Shown here: piece by piece, positions 10,531-21,814 of the stretch
Layout of the letters: each line of letters opens with the position of its first letter
Numbering within the stretch: position 1 is the stretch's first letter
NCBI GenBank assembly: GCA_032622095.1
Contig: CP136068.1
Coordinates: 187,541,309-187,605,308, forward strand
Origin: Siphonodentalium dalli
Taxonomy: Eukaryota; Mollusca; Scaphopoda; Gadilida; Siphonodentaliidae
DNA length: 64,000 nt
Direction of reading: 5' to 3'
Made by a program: the position numbers and the translations under genes
Notes under the pieces: model-generated
Seen by the model: only the letters and a program-made list of their open reading frames with translations
Database searches by the model: none
What the model was told of the DNA's origin: nothing

Positions 10531-10976
10531 AAAGGTACTCAATCCGAATTCACGCTAGCAAATTATTTCCTTGGCTTTGGGGGGGGGGGGGGGTAAAAAA
10601 TATTTGATTCGAGTCGAGGAACCCACCCATCAAAGCTAGGAGTGATCAGATATCGATGTTTGAAATCTATTATTTTAATTTTATGTGGCCCAGTAAACTG
10701 CCGACGAGAAGAACTTATCTGACCAGATAGCTGATGAAGATCGATAACTCTAAAATCCAGTGGTTTTTTTTGTGTCTGATATTTGACAACTGGCAAAATT
10801 TCGTTGAACAAAACGTTGATAAATAACAGGTTTTGGGCAATTTTATACTATAGTTGAATGTGGTTAGCATTATATTTGGGTAATTAATCGATTCTGATAA
10901 CTGAAGCGGCATTTCATAAAATGTTGTTATTGGAATCTGATGATATGGGGACCGTCGAATCGGATTGAGTTCCTTT
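10531..10976 (+). mobile_element. MITE of the TTAA-AGGTACTCAATCCGA family, complete copy
   Basis: 446 bp. The left terminus AAAGGTACTCAATCCGA is matched by the right terminus TCGGATTGAGTTCCTTT, and TTAA follows at the right. Non-coding; it includes a G homopolymer near 10580-10593. It is the empty reference for two events in the sister copy at 43856-46908: the 32-bp amplification and the large insertion at 44497-46871. TTAA at the ends suggests piggyBac-type mobilisation, by established target-site preference. Confidence 0.88.
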
Positions 10977-11427
10977 AACCCTTTCAGTGCCAGTTCTGAT
11001 TTTTATATCAACCCATATATCCTGTGCCAATGCATTCTCTTATATATGCGAGTCGACCATAGGTCGCCTCGCATATATAAGAGAATGCATTGGCCTAACA
11101 ATTTTTTACAATTTTAATAATTTTTTCTTGTATTCTTTAACAATTTTATAATTTCACCCATTCAGAGCCCCAGACATACATGAGCAGACGACACTCTTCT
11201 ATATGCTTCTATATATGTGTGGGGCTCCCTGCAGGGTAATGGATGTTTTTTTTAAATTGTAATTAAGAAACATTTATTTAAAAAAAAAATGATAAAAAAT
11301 TGTTAGGCCAATGCATTCTCTTATATATGCGAGGCGACCTATGGTCGACTCGCATATATAAGAGAATGCATTGGCACAGGGTAAAAAAAATCCCGACTTA
11401 CGACTGGATTTGATATGGCGGGTCACA
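10975..11427. mobile_element. Foldback element with two palindromes and chimeric ends
   Basis: The left end is TTAACCCTTTCAGTGCCAG; the right end is GGCACAGGGTAAAAAAAATC then CCGACTTACGACTGGATTTG. Between them are palindromes of the CCAATGCATTCTCTTATATA family at 11022-11096 and 11309-11379. A third foldback (GAGCCCCAGACATACATGAG to GTGGGGCTCCCTGCAGGG, 11165-11240) sits between these. The two outer ends belong to different subfamilies, so this copy looks recombinant. Confidence 0.8.
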
Positions 11428-11559
11428 AGTCCATACTATGTCTTTAAAGAGTTGAGGTTACGGACATTACTCCAGCTAAATTTAATGTGTGAAAGTTATC
11501 ATTTTAGTGTGAACTGAGCATATCTTGATTTCTAAATTTTCTTACCCGGTACGTAGGAT
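11428..11559. other. Short spacer before the satellite
   Basis: Contains the scrap CAAGTCCATACTATGTCTTTAAA, shared with about 1565-1590 and 43366-43385. No gene. Confidence 0.4.
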
Positions 11560-14115
11560 TAATCCATCTCTGTTAATTTGTATGCAGGATTCGCCCCTCT
11601 CTGTTAACTGGTATTCATGATTAACCCCTCTCTGTTAACTGGTATTCATGATTAACCCCTCGCTGTTAACTGGTATTCATGATTAACCCATCTCTGTTAA
11701 CTGATATTCATTATTAACCCCTCTCTGTTAACTGGTATTTATGATTAACCCCCATATGTTAACTGTTGTTCATGATTAACCACTCTCTGTTAACTGGTAT
11801 TCATGATTAACCCCTCTCTGTTAACTGGTATTCATGATTAACCCCCATATGTTAACTGGTGTTCATGATTAACCACTCTCTGTTAACTGGTATTCACGAT
11901 TAACCCTCTCTGTTAACTGGTATTCATGATTAACCCCTCTCTGTTAACTGGTATTCATGATTAACCCCCATTTGTTAACTGGTATTCATGATTAACCCTC
12001 TCTGTTAACTGGTATTCATGATTAACCCCCATATGTTAACTGGTGTTCATGATTAACCACTCTCTGTTAACTGGTATTCACGATTAACCCTCTCTGTTAA
12101 CTGGTATTCATGATTAACCCCCATTTGTTAACTGGTGTTCATGATTAACCACTCTATATTAACTGGTATTCATGATTAACCCTCTCTGTTAACTGGTATT
12201 CATGATTAACCCCCATTTGTTAACTGGTATTCATGATTAACCCTCTCTGTTAACTGGTATTCATGATTAACCCCCATCTGTTAACTGGTGTTCATGATTA
12301 ACCCTCTCTGTTAACTGGTATTCATGATTAACCCCCATTTGTTAACTGGTATTCATGATTAACCATCTCTGTTAACTGGTATTCACGATTAACCCCTCTC
12401 TGTTTACTGGTATTTATGATTAACCCCCATATGTTAACTGGTGTTCATGATTAACCACTCTCTGTTAACTGGTATTCATGATTAACCCTCTCTGTTAACT
12501 GGTATTCATGATTAACCCCCATTTGTTAACTGGTGTTCATGATTAACCACTCTCTGTTAACTGGTATTCATGATTAACCCTCTCTGTTAACTGGTATTCA
12601 TGATTAACCCCCATTTGTTAACTGGTGTTCATGATTAACCACTCTCTGTTAACTGGTATTCATGATTAACCCTCTCTGTTAACTGGTATTCATGATTAAC
12701 CCCCATCTGTTAACTGGTATTCATGATTAACCCCATCTGTTAACTGGTATTCATGATTAACCCCCAAATGTTAACTGATATTCATGATTAACCACTCTCT
12801 GTTAACTGGTATTCATGATTAACCCTCTCTGTTAACTGGTATTCATGATTAACCCCATCTGTTAACTGGTATTCATGATTAACCCCCATATGTTAACTGA
12901 TATTCATGATTAACACATCTCTGTTAACTGATATTCATGATTAACCCCTCTCTGTTAACTGATATTTATGATTAACCCCATATGTTAACTGGTGTTCATG
13001 ATTAACCACTCTCTGTTAACTGGTATTCATGGTTAACCCCTCTCTGTTAACTGGTATTCATGATTAACCCCATCTGTTAACTGGTATTCATGATTAACCC
13101 CTCTCTGTTAACTGGTATTCGTGATTAACCCCCATATTTTAACTGGTATTCATGATTAACCCCCATATGTTAACTGATATTCATGATTAACCCCTCTCTG
13201 TTAACTGGTGTTCATGATTAACCACTCTCTGTTAACTGGTATTCATGATTAACCCTCTCTGTTAACTGGTATTCATGATTAACCCCCATCTGTTAACTGG
13301 TATTCATGATTAACCCCATCTGTTAACTGGTATTCATGATTAACCCCCAAATGTTAACTGATATTCATGATTAACCACTCTCTGTTAACTGGTATTCATG
13401 ATTAACCCTCTCTGTTAACTGGTATTCATGATTAACCCCATCTGTTAACTGGTATTCATGATTAACCCCCATATGTTAACTGATATTCATGATTAACACA
13501 TCTCTGTTAACTGATATTCATGATTAACCCCTCTCTGTTAACTGATATTTATGATTAACCCCAATATGTTAACTGGTGTTCATGATTAACCACTCTCTGC
13601 TAACTGGTATTCATGGTTAACCCCTCTCTGTTAACTGGTATTCATGATTAACCCCATCTGTTAACTGGTATTCATGATTAACCCCTCTCTGTTAACTGGT
13701 ATTCATGATTAACCCCATATGTTAACTGGTATTCGTGATTAACCCCCATATTTTAACTGGTATTCATGATTAACCCCCATATGTTAACTGATATTCATGA
13801 TTAACCCCTCTCTGTTAACTGGTATTTATTATTAACCCCCATCTGTTAACTGGTGTTCATGATTAACCCCTCTCTGTTAACTGGTATTCATGATCAACCC
13901 CTCTCTGTTAACTGATATTCAGGATTAATCCCCATCTGTTAACTGGTATTCATGATTAACCCATCTATGTTAACTGGTATTCATGATTAAACCCTCTTTG
14001 TTAACTGGTATTCATGATTAACCCCCATCTGTTAACTGGTATTCATGATTAACCCCTCTCTGATAACTGGCATTCAGGATTCAACCCTCTGTTAATTCGT
14101 ATTCAGAATTAACTA
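11560..14115. repeat. 31-bp satellite array, roughly 80 monomers
   Basis: Monomer TTAACTGGTATTCATGATTA plus ACCCCTCTCTG, with variant tails (CCCCATATG, CCCCATTTG, CCACTCTCTG). Variant order is not random. The cluster with CCCCCAAATG at 12761 recurs at 13344 (583 bp later), and the ATATTTTAAC variant at 13134 recurs at 13748. The right third therefore contains a duplicated higher-order block of about 0.6 kb. Ends decay at both edges. Confidence 0.95.
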
Positions 14116-14279
14116 ATTAATAGTGGTGTACTATTTAGGGTATCCAATAACTATTCTTGTTCTTCTATATCACACGGAAATAAAGAAAACTCAATAAATC
14201 AGCCCCATATCTTTCATGTATATTACGGAATAGAACGCCAACACGAACTTCGTATACACCCTTTTGAAAAAGTTGGTAT

Positions 14280-14880
14280 GTACTAATAAGTTTTCTGTCA
14301 GCATGCATGCATGTTATACATTAAGTTAGCCGTCATCATGCATGCATGTTATACATTAAGTTTGCTGTCAGCATGCATGTTACCCTGGTAATTGGCTGGT
14401 ATACGTATGTACTATTAAGTTTGCTGTCATCATGCATGCATGTTATACATTAAGTTTGCCGTCACCATGCATGCATGTTATACATTAGGTTTGCTGTCAG
14501 CATGCATGTTACCCTTGTGATTGGCTGGTATGTACTATTAAGTTTGCTGTCATCATGCATGCATGTTATACATTAAGTTTGCCGTCATCATGCATACATG
14601 TTATACATTAAGTTTGCTGTCAGCATGCATGCATGTTATACATTAAGTTTGCTGTCAGCATGCATGTTACCCTGGTGATTGGCTGGTATGTACTATTAAG
14701 TTTGCTGTCAGCATGTTACTATTGTGATCGGTTAGTATGTACTATTAAGTTTGTTGTCGACATGCATGTTACACTGTGATTGTACCATTCAGTTGGTATG
14801 TACACTGGTGTATTACATTGTATCAAGTTTGCTGTCAACGTACCGGTACATGTTACCATGGTGATTGGTTAGGTGTGTTT
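14280..14880. repeat. Compound array of ATGCATGCATG-containing units
   Basis: Units of about 35 bp (TTAAGTTTGCTGTCATCATG, CATGCATGTTATACA) alternate with a longer unit (GTTACCCTGGTGATTGGCTGG, TATGTACTA). Together they form a higher-order repeat of about 120-130 bp that decays to the right. Self-complementary GCATGCATGC occurs in most units. Confidence 0.88.
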
Positions 14881-16645
14881 TATGATCACAAATAAACAAA
14901 AAGACTGAGATTATGACAACATTAAATCAACGATCAAAATTTATCTACCCATATAGTGGACAAGTATATTTCCTGAAAATACATAAACACAATAGTATCA
15001 ATATCGATCCTTAATTCCGTGTGTTTGCAAACATTTCAAACAAGTTGTTTGATCATATTGGGATATATGGTTGGAAACTAGTATATGGCCTGCACTATAA
15101 TGTACCTGATAAATAAAAAAATAGTGTTCATGTTAAGGTCTACATTATCACATTATATTTATTAATTTATTAATATATGCTATTCCTTTACTAACACTAT
15201 TTCTGATTGGGCAAAAGCCGTCACATGATAATCCGGGAAAAAGTCACACTGGACTCTGAAAGTGTCAAGAATATACTACCTGACATCAAAGGAGCTCCGA
15301 GAGTCATATTTGACTCGAATCGAGTCCAGTATGACTTTTATAAAAGTTATCGGGACTCCGGGTGACGTCATGAAGTAATTATAATCAACGCCCAGTAACT
15401 CTTGTACACCTCAGATAGATAATAAAAATGTTATTATTACGCCACCGTAGTGTGGTGTTTCTAGCTTTTGGTTTTTTGATATCGCATGGTCGATCGATAA
15501 TTCACTGGGTGATTGTACATTCGGCAAACCTCGTCAGATTCCGTCACCGTTTCATCGTACCGATAATTACGAGAGTACAACTAAGATTGGCACATGTGTT
15601 TACGTCACCGGTGTAATTGTGGGGACATGCTTCTATTATGAAGGTTTGCTATCCCGAAGCTCCGCTATTCCGAAGGTTCTCTATTCCGAAGGTTTTTGTT
15701 ATTTTTAGGTTAATTCTATATTTTAAAGTATTGAGACTAATTTGAGAGGGTTCATTTTCACAAAGATTCTTTATATGGAGTGTGCGCTCACATCCGAACT
15801 GATCATGCGCGCACACCGATACAGATACAGGAGGAAATAACTTAACTTAGAACATTAAATGTGATTTTGTTTTGTTTTCGCTGGTTTTCTTGAGATTTTA
15901 TGTCATTACGTGGGCCCATACCTTTGAATTCTTGGCATATACTATGAATGTTGTGGTATATATGGACCCTCCCGCATTGGGACATGACATAGGTTCAGTT
16001 GACTTAAGTGGTGTTCTGTGTGTGCTCCAATTTGGAGTTCAATATTTTAAGGGCCAAGTTTAGAATTTTATGGGTCCATACCTTTGAACTCTGGGCATAT
16101 AATATGAATATTCCGCACACCATTGTATAATATTCCGAATGTTCACTATCCCGAAGGTCCACTATTCCGAAATTTCTCTGAATGTTCGCTATTCCGAAGG
16201 TTCACCAATCCGAAGGTTCGTTATTCCGAAGGTTCTGTGTTCCAAAGATTTTTTTTATTTTAAGGTTAATTCTATATTCTAAAGTAACGAGAGGGTTCAT
16301 TATCACGAAGATTCTTTTTATGAAGGAAATAACGTAAAACATTAAATGTGATTTTGTTTTGTTTTCGAGGGTTTTCTTGAGTTTAATGTCATTACGTATG
16401 ACCTTATTTCTCATTACATATTCACGCCAAGGAGCCCACACAATTGCTATGTTACGATGCGATTTAATGTGATTATGTGTGACCTAATATCTCAATAATC
16501 TGAGGCAAGAGTACGCCTGCTAAAGGCGAATTATAACAGTTGGGGGTATAACGCTCAATAAATACTGGAGGCTATAACAAACTGCGCAGTAGAATATCGC
16601 TGAATGGACGAGTATGAGATGAGCCTAAATGCAATTGTGACTTTG
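14881..16645. other. No gene recognised; small inverted repeat and TATTCCGAAGG repeats
   Basis: An inverted pair (AAAAGTCACACTGGACTC at 15239 and GAGTCCAGTATGACTTTT at 15323) makes a foldback of about 105 bp. From 15640 to 16240 the motif TATTCCGAAGGTTC recurs irregularly in two clusters, with a duplicated body between (GAGGGTTCAT..CACAAAGATTCT at 15747 and 16272). Short frames at 15428-15616 and 15872-16063 lack domains and are not counted as genes. Confidence 0.5.
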
Positions 16646-16646
16646 T

Positions 16647-17985
16647 TTAAAGGCCCACTTAATTTTCGAGTCATTAATTTTTTATAGTATATACGGTTTT
16701 AATAACAATTTATGCCATAAAATTTGAATAAACTACTATAATTCATCACCATTTGAAAGGCAGAATACTTCTATCTCCTAGTTTGAAACACCTTCAAAAT
16801 ACCGCGTCGTATATCTAGCAATAAGCAACCAACATGTCCTCCTCGGCTTTCCATAGATTTCAACGTAATTTGATACTTATGGGTATTTGTGTCCGGGAAG
16901 TGTTTTGAACGGGTCAAATCGTGACCCCGACCTGACCTTGACCTTTAAAACTGTCAATGCAAGGTCAATTTGGGTAAAACGGACAAATTTCGGCGAAATT
17001 TTATACCTAGGGATACTTTGGTCCGAGGAGAGTTTTGAACGGGTCAAATCGTGACCTCGGCCTGACCTTGACCTTCAATATGGCCAATCAAAGGTCAACT
17101 CGGATAAAACGGATAGATTTCGACGAAATTTGATACCTATGGGTACTTTTGTCGGGGGGGGGGGTGTTTTGGACGGGTCAAATCATGACTCTGACCTTAT
17201 CTTGACCTTCAAAATTGTTAATTAAAGTTCAAGTTGGGTAAAACGGACGGATTTCGACGAAATATGATACCTATGGGTAGTTTTCTACGGGTGGGGGTGT
17301 TTTGGACTGGACAAATCATGACCCTGGCCTGACCTTGACTTTCGAAATAGTCAATTGAAGGTCAAATCGCACCTTTCACCGGAAAGCAGATGGGAAACAG
17401 CCCGGGTGAAGTCGGGCCTATCAGCTTGTGTAATAAAGAAGACAGTTTGATGAAAGTAATGTATGCCACGAGAAACGGGAAAACTTGAAATATGGAAGTA
17501 CGCAAATTTCCCGCATAAAATTTGAAAGCTAGTTTATAGAATAATTGTATTATTATTTATATTTATGGCTAATAATACGATCTTGGTGGCGTTACCATTT
17601 CTGACTATGGTTTTCTTGTACGATGTTGTGTCTTGTACTATACCATGTTGTGGTGAAAAGTCATATTCACCACAACCTGGACTCGTACAAACACATACTG
17701 TGCACACCATTGTATAATAACAGTATAATGCCGAATAAATAACATGAATGTTTGTGGAAGAATAGTGTCCCTTTCCCCGTCTCGCGCCCAGAATGCAACA
17801 TAATTCAAACTAAGCTATAGAGTTATTCCCCTTGAAAATAATAGACTTTGCAGTAAAGTCCAGATGTTACTTAAGCACAGAAAACACGTTGGTACCTCGA
17901 CAAAAACAACATGTGCACAGTTTGTTAGTTGATAATACAATCTTTTGGAGCTTCCTCTTTCAAATGGTATATAATAAGGCATATC
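16647..17985 (+). mobile_element. MITE of the TTAA-AGGCCCACTTAATTTTC family, split and right-truncated
   Basis: The left terminus TTAAAGGCCCACTTAATTTT is at 16647 and matches through TATACGGTTTTAATAACAAT. The right half (GACTTTGCAGTAAAGTCCAG to CTTTCAAATGGTATATAATA) is at 17780-17985 and matches 37374-37525. About 1 kb of other sequence, including the 130-bp array at 16850-17380, separates the halves. The right inverted terminus is absent. Confidence 0.7.
16850..17385. repeat. About 130-135-bp tandem repeat with TGACCTTGACC motifs, four copies
   Basis: Each copy carries GTTTTGAACGGGTCAAATCG, then CCTGACCTTGACCTT, then AAGGTCAA, then AAACGG..ATTTCGACGAAAT. Copies are offset by about 130, 135 and 90-130 bp and are diverged. 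TGACCTTGA is the complement of TCAAGGTCA, the extended half-site bound by monomeric nuclear receptors (ERR / NR5A type). Binding is not shown by the sequence. Confidence 0.8.
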
Positions 17986-18049
17986 TATATTTGCGAATGT
18001 ATGTCTGTCTGTGTTCTATATAAATTCTCGGGGACCATCTCGATGGCAG

Positions 18050-19275
18050 CAAAGGGGTCTAACATGGGTAATTTTTACGAGGAAGAAAATGGTGCGGGTT
18101 AGAATTTTCCAAAGTGACGCTGTTGTTGTCAGGAGCAGAAAAGAGAAGGGGTAGCAAAAACTTTTGCCTCTGATTTCCACCAAACTTATACATAATCATC
18201 TCCATGATATGAGGATTCAAATGGTGTGGTTTAAAGATGTCAAAAGTGGCGCCATTAGAGTCAGGGGTGCACGGAAATGGAGGGACACCAAAATTGATCA
18301 AACTATTTTCAGCGCCGATTTCCACCAAAATGATACACATTCTTCTCCATTTTACAAGAAATCTAATCGTGTGATTCAAAGACGCCAAATTGGTGCCGTT
18401 TGGATGAGAGATGGGGGGGGGGGATTAAGGGTACTAAATTTTATAAAAATTTATTTATTCGTCGATTACCACCAAAATTATAAATAACCATCTCCATGAT
18501 ATCGGGAGTCTACAACTAAGTGCGTAATGCTGTCAAAATAGGCGTCATTCGAGTCAGGGGTGCACTGAAGTATGGGAGGCCAAATTCACATTTATTAATA
18601 ATTGTGCTTCAGCGCAATTCAATTGCGCAAAACGCAATTCAAAAATAATTGCGCTGGAGCGCAATTAATTTTCCATTTATGGTATACCCCCAGTTAATTA
18701 ATGAATAAATCCAATAGAAAATTAATTGCAATTCAGCGCAATTATTTTCCCATATATGGGAACCCCCAGTTAATTAATGGAATAACCTATATATTCAGGG
18801 GTGTAAACTTGTAACAATAATTGCGCTTCAGCGCAATTCAATTGCACTACAGCGCAATTGGATTGCGCTTCAGCACAATTTGATTGCACTTCAGTGCAAT
18901 TCAATTGCGCTTCGGCGCAATTATTAATAAATGTGAATTTGGCCCCCCATACTGAAAGGGGATATGGGAACCAAAATTGATAACAATATTTTAGCGCCGA
19001 TTTCCACCAAATTGATACACATTCTGTTCCTTGGTACGAAGAATCTAATCGGGTGATTTAAAGACGCCAATTGATGCCGTTTGTGTCAGGGTTGGAGAGA
19101 GAGGAGGGGCACTATACCAGTGATAACAATGTGATAGTCGCCGATATACACTAGTTATATTTAGTCATCTCCATAGTTCGTTCTAAGGAGTTTTTGGCGT
19201 TAAAATTTCACAACCTCGACAAAAAAATCTCAATTTCAATCTATCAATTTGAAAGACATAACACATTCCTTATCA
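18050..19275 (+). repeat. Diverged satellite of about 180 bp, left block
   Basis: Recurring blocks: ATTTCCACCAAA..GATACACATT, TCTCCATGATA..AGGAATCTAATCGTG, TTAAAGACGCCAAATTGGTG, CCGTTTGGATGAGAG, GTCAAAAGTGGCGCCATT. Copies are strongly diverged and vary in length. The array resumes at 20330 after the LINE insertion, and an inverted set lies at 34800-35650, 36955-37116 and 37571-37890. A MITE is inserted at 18578-18944. Confidence 0.85.
18578..18944. mobile_element. MITE with GGCCAAATTCACATTTATT ends and AATTGCGCTTCAGCGCAATT repeats
   Basis: The terminal repeats pair over about 27 bp or more: GGCCAAATTCACATTTATTA on the left and TAATAAATGTGAATTTGGCC on the right. Inside, the palindrome AATTGCGCTTCAGCGCAATT recurs about eight times in perfect and decayed forms, clustered near both ends. 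A second direct pair (CCCCCAGTTAATTAATG) is at 18688 and 18764. As in the 8490-9459 element, the amplified palindrome abuts the terminal repeat. No coding capacity. Confidence 0.85.
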
Positions 19276-20234
19276 TCATCATCATCATATATTTCACGGA
19301 ACGAGTCTGACCGACTCTTAGTTCCGGTGCTTACATATTATACAATAACAATTGATTTACATGTTCATGTGAAGTCTGTTTGATATTTTATACTGGTGAA
19401 ATGATAGTCTACTAATTCCTTAAATTGGTCCAATGATTTGGCATTAACTATTTGGCTAGGAAGAGCATTCCACACAGGTCGGATTCTCTGGGTGAAAAAG
19501 TACTTTCTTATGTCTCTGCTACTGCGGTCGATCATAAGTTTTTTATCATGTCCCCTCGTTGATGTATAAGTCGCAGCAGGAACTAGCGTATCGTTGTCGA
19601 TATTATAATGTCCCATTTTTATCTTGTACACCTCTATCAGGTCGCCACGAAGTCTTCTGTATTTTAGGGACATGAGATCTAGAATAATGAGCCGGTGTTC
19701 ATATGGATATTTCCGCAGCCACGGAATCATGCGGGTTGCGCGTCTCTGTACACTTTCTAATGCCCTCGAATGTTTAAGCAGGTGAGGGCTCCATATGCAG
19801 TAACCATAATCTATTATTGGCCGCACCATTGAAGAGTAGAGTCTCGTGAAAGTATCTGAATTTAGTTCGGTGAAAGTCCTGTATATGACACCAAGGATCT
19901 GATTTGTTTTATTAATAGTTGACATGCTTCTCAAATTTTAACTGATCATCTATATGGACTCCTAAATCTTTTTCACACTGTGATACTATTATAGTAGGTG
20001 CTTCCGGTGTATCTGTCATTATATATTGCTTTTTCGGGTTATTGTATCCGTAGTGCATTATGTGAATTTTTGACGAGTTGAACCGTAACTGCCATTTTAG
20101 AGACCACTGGCAAACTGAACGATGGCGCCTTGAATGTTATTTGTGATGGGATTTGCAATGAGTTTGGTATCATCGGCGAATATCTTGCACATGCATGAAA
20201 CACTTTCGGGTATATCGTTTATATATATCAAGAA
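19276..20234 (-). pseudogene. CR1/Jockey-type LINE reverse transcriptase, 5'-truncated and frameshifted
   Basis: The minus strand encodes the C-terminal half of a non-LTR retrotransposon reverse transcriptase. It begins LFLIYINDIPE, then FADDTK with the catalytic aspartates at 20163-20180. Next come a thumb region (KWQLRFNSSKIHIMHYG), EKDLGVHIDDQLKFEKH, and a frameshift near 19930. The 189-residue tail then has the family signatures LYSSMVRPIIDYG, SVQRRATRMIPWLRKYPYE, YRRLRGDLIEVYKI, TRGHDKKL and WNALPSQIV. The body stops at TDFT, then the 3' end reads GGAACTAAGAGTCGGTCAGA and closes with an ATG/ATC trinucleotide tail at 19276-19291, typical of CR1-like elements. No endonuclease or 5' part. 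Insertion boundaries are set by comparison with the unfilled relative at about 35500-35650. Confidence 0.9.
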
Positions 20235-20329
20235 CAAAGTATGCTGTAGTACTATATAACAACAAGTCTTTACCATCACAAAATCTCTATCTAGATTGGC
20301 AAATGCCTGTCTGTCTTTATACATAACTT

Positions 20330-21602
20330 ATACATAATCATCTCCATGATATCAGGAGTCTATATCTAATTTAATGGTGCGTAAAGCTGTCAAAAGTGGC
20401 GTCATTCGAGTCAGGGGTGGACTGAAGGGGGAGGGGCAACACAATTGATAACAATAGTTTTAGCCACGATTTCCACCAAATTGATACACATTCTTCTCCA
20501 TGATACGAGGAATCTAATCGTGTGATTTAAAGACCCCAAATTTGTGCCGTTTGGATGAGAGATTGTGGGGGGGGGGGGTAATAAATTTGGCAAGAATTTT
20601 TTTATTCGCCGATTACCACCAAACTTATACTTAATCATCTCCATGATATCAGGAGTCTAATTGTGTTATTTAAATATGTCAAAAGTCAGGGGTGTATGGA
20701 GGGAGATAGGACACACAAATTGTAAAAAAAATAATATATATATATATTAATATTAGCGCCTATTTCCACAAATTGATACAGATTCTTCTCCGTGAAATGA
20801 TTAAACTAATCGTGTCGTTTAAATACGCCAAATTGGTGTCGTTTTGAGTGAGAGATGGGGGGGGGGCACTGAATTTGATACGAATTTTTTTAGTCGCTGA
20901 TATCCACCAATTGTATATATATTCATCTTTATATTAAATCTAATGGAATGGTTTAAATATGTCAAAAGTGGCACCATTGGAGTTAGCCATAATGAGGGGA
21001 GGGTCACCAAAACTGATAAAAAATATGTTTAGCGCCAATGTTCACCACATTCCCATATATAAGCGTTCTTTTCCAATAATACGAGGAATCAAGTCGTGTG
21101 GGTTAAAGACGCCACATTTGGTGCCTGTATTTGCGAATGACTGCATGTCTGTTCTATATAACTTCACGAGGGACCAAAGGGGTCTAACATGGGTAACTTA
21201 AAGATAATGGTGCGGGTTAAAATCATCTAAAGTGACCCTGTTGGTGGCAGGGGCAGAAAAGGGGGACAGCAAAAATTATGAAATAGTTTTGTCGCCGATT
21301 TCTACCAATCTTATACACAATCATCTGCATTATGTGGGGCCGCTCGAGTCAGAGAGGGGAGAGGGTGACCAAAATTGATAATAAAAAAAAGATTTATTAG
21401 CGCCGTTTCGAACAAATTGATGCAAATCATCTACATTATACCAGGAGTCTAATTGACGTGGTTTAATATGTCGAAAGTGACGCCGTTAGAGCCATGAATG
21501 GAGAGGGGACAACAAAACTGAAACAATTATGTTTAGGACTAATTTCCACCATATTCATACACTTTGTTCGCCAATGATACGAGGAATCAAATCGTGTGGA
21601 TT
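20330..21602 (+). repeat. Diverged satellite of about 180 bp, right block
   Basis: Continues the 18050-19275 array after the LINE, with the same blocks (TTATACATAATCATCTCCAT, TAGCGCCGATTTCCACCAAA, GATACACATTCTTCTCC). Near 21130-21200 it repeats the array start of 18005-18070 (TGTCTGTTCTATATAA, AGGGGTCTAACATGGGTAA), so the array is composed of at least two larger repeats. G homopolymers at 20565-20578 and 20858-20866. Confidence 0.85.
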
Positions 21603-21795
21603 AAAGGTACTCAATCCGATCAGAGGGTCCCAATATTTTCAAAATAGAGCGACAACAACATTTCTTCAAAATAAGCTAGTTATCAGAATCTATTAATTGC
21701 AACAAACTAATGCTAACCACTGTCAACCATGGCATCAAATTTCCCAAAACGTGTTATTTATCAACATTTTGTTCAACGAAATATGGCCGTATCAT
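21603..21795 (-). mobile_element. MITE of the AGGTACTCAATCCGA family, reversed and truncated
   Basis: Begins TTAAAGGTACTCAATCCGA, then runs as the complement of the family interior (CAACAAACTAATGCTAACCA, ATCAACATTTTGTTCAACGA). It stops at the edge of the 66-bp satellite. The other end is missing. Confidence 0.75.
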
Positions 21796-21814
21796 CACTT
21801 GAATGTTCACGAAA

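Noticed and set aside
14881-16645. Small secreted-protein-like frame at 15428-15616 with a hydrophobic start
   Set aside because: No splice or promoter support and no family resemblance; short AT-rich frames of this size are expected by chance.
20097-20324. 75-codon minus-strand frame as one coding unit
   Set aside because: Its upstream third is flanking satellite; the LINE sequence begins only at about 20234, so the frame is a fortuitous fusion at a truncation point.
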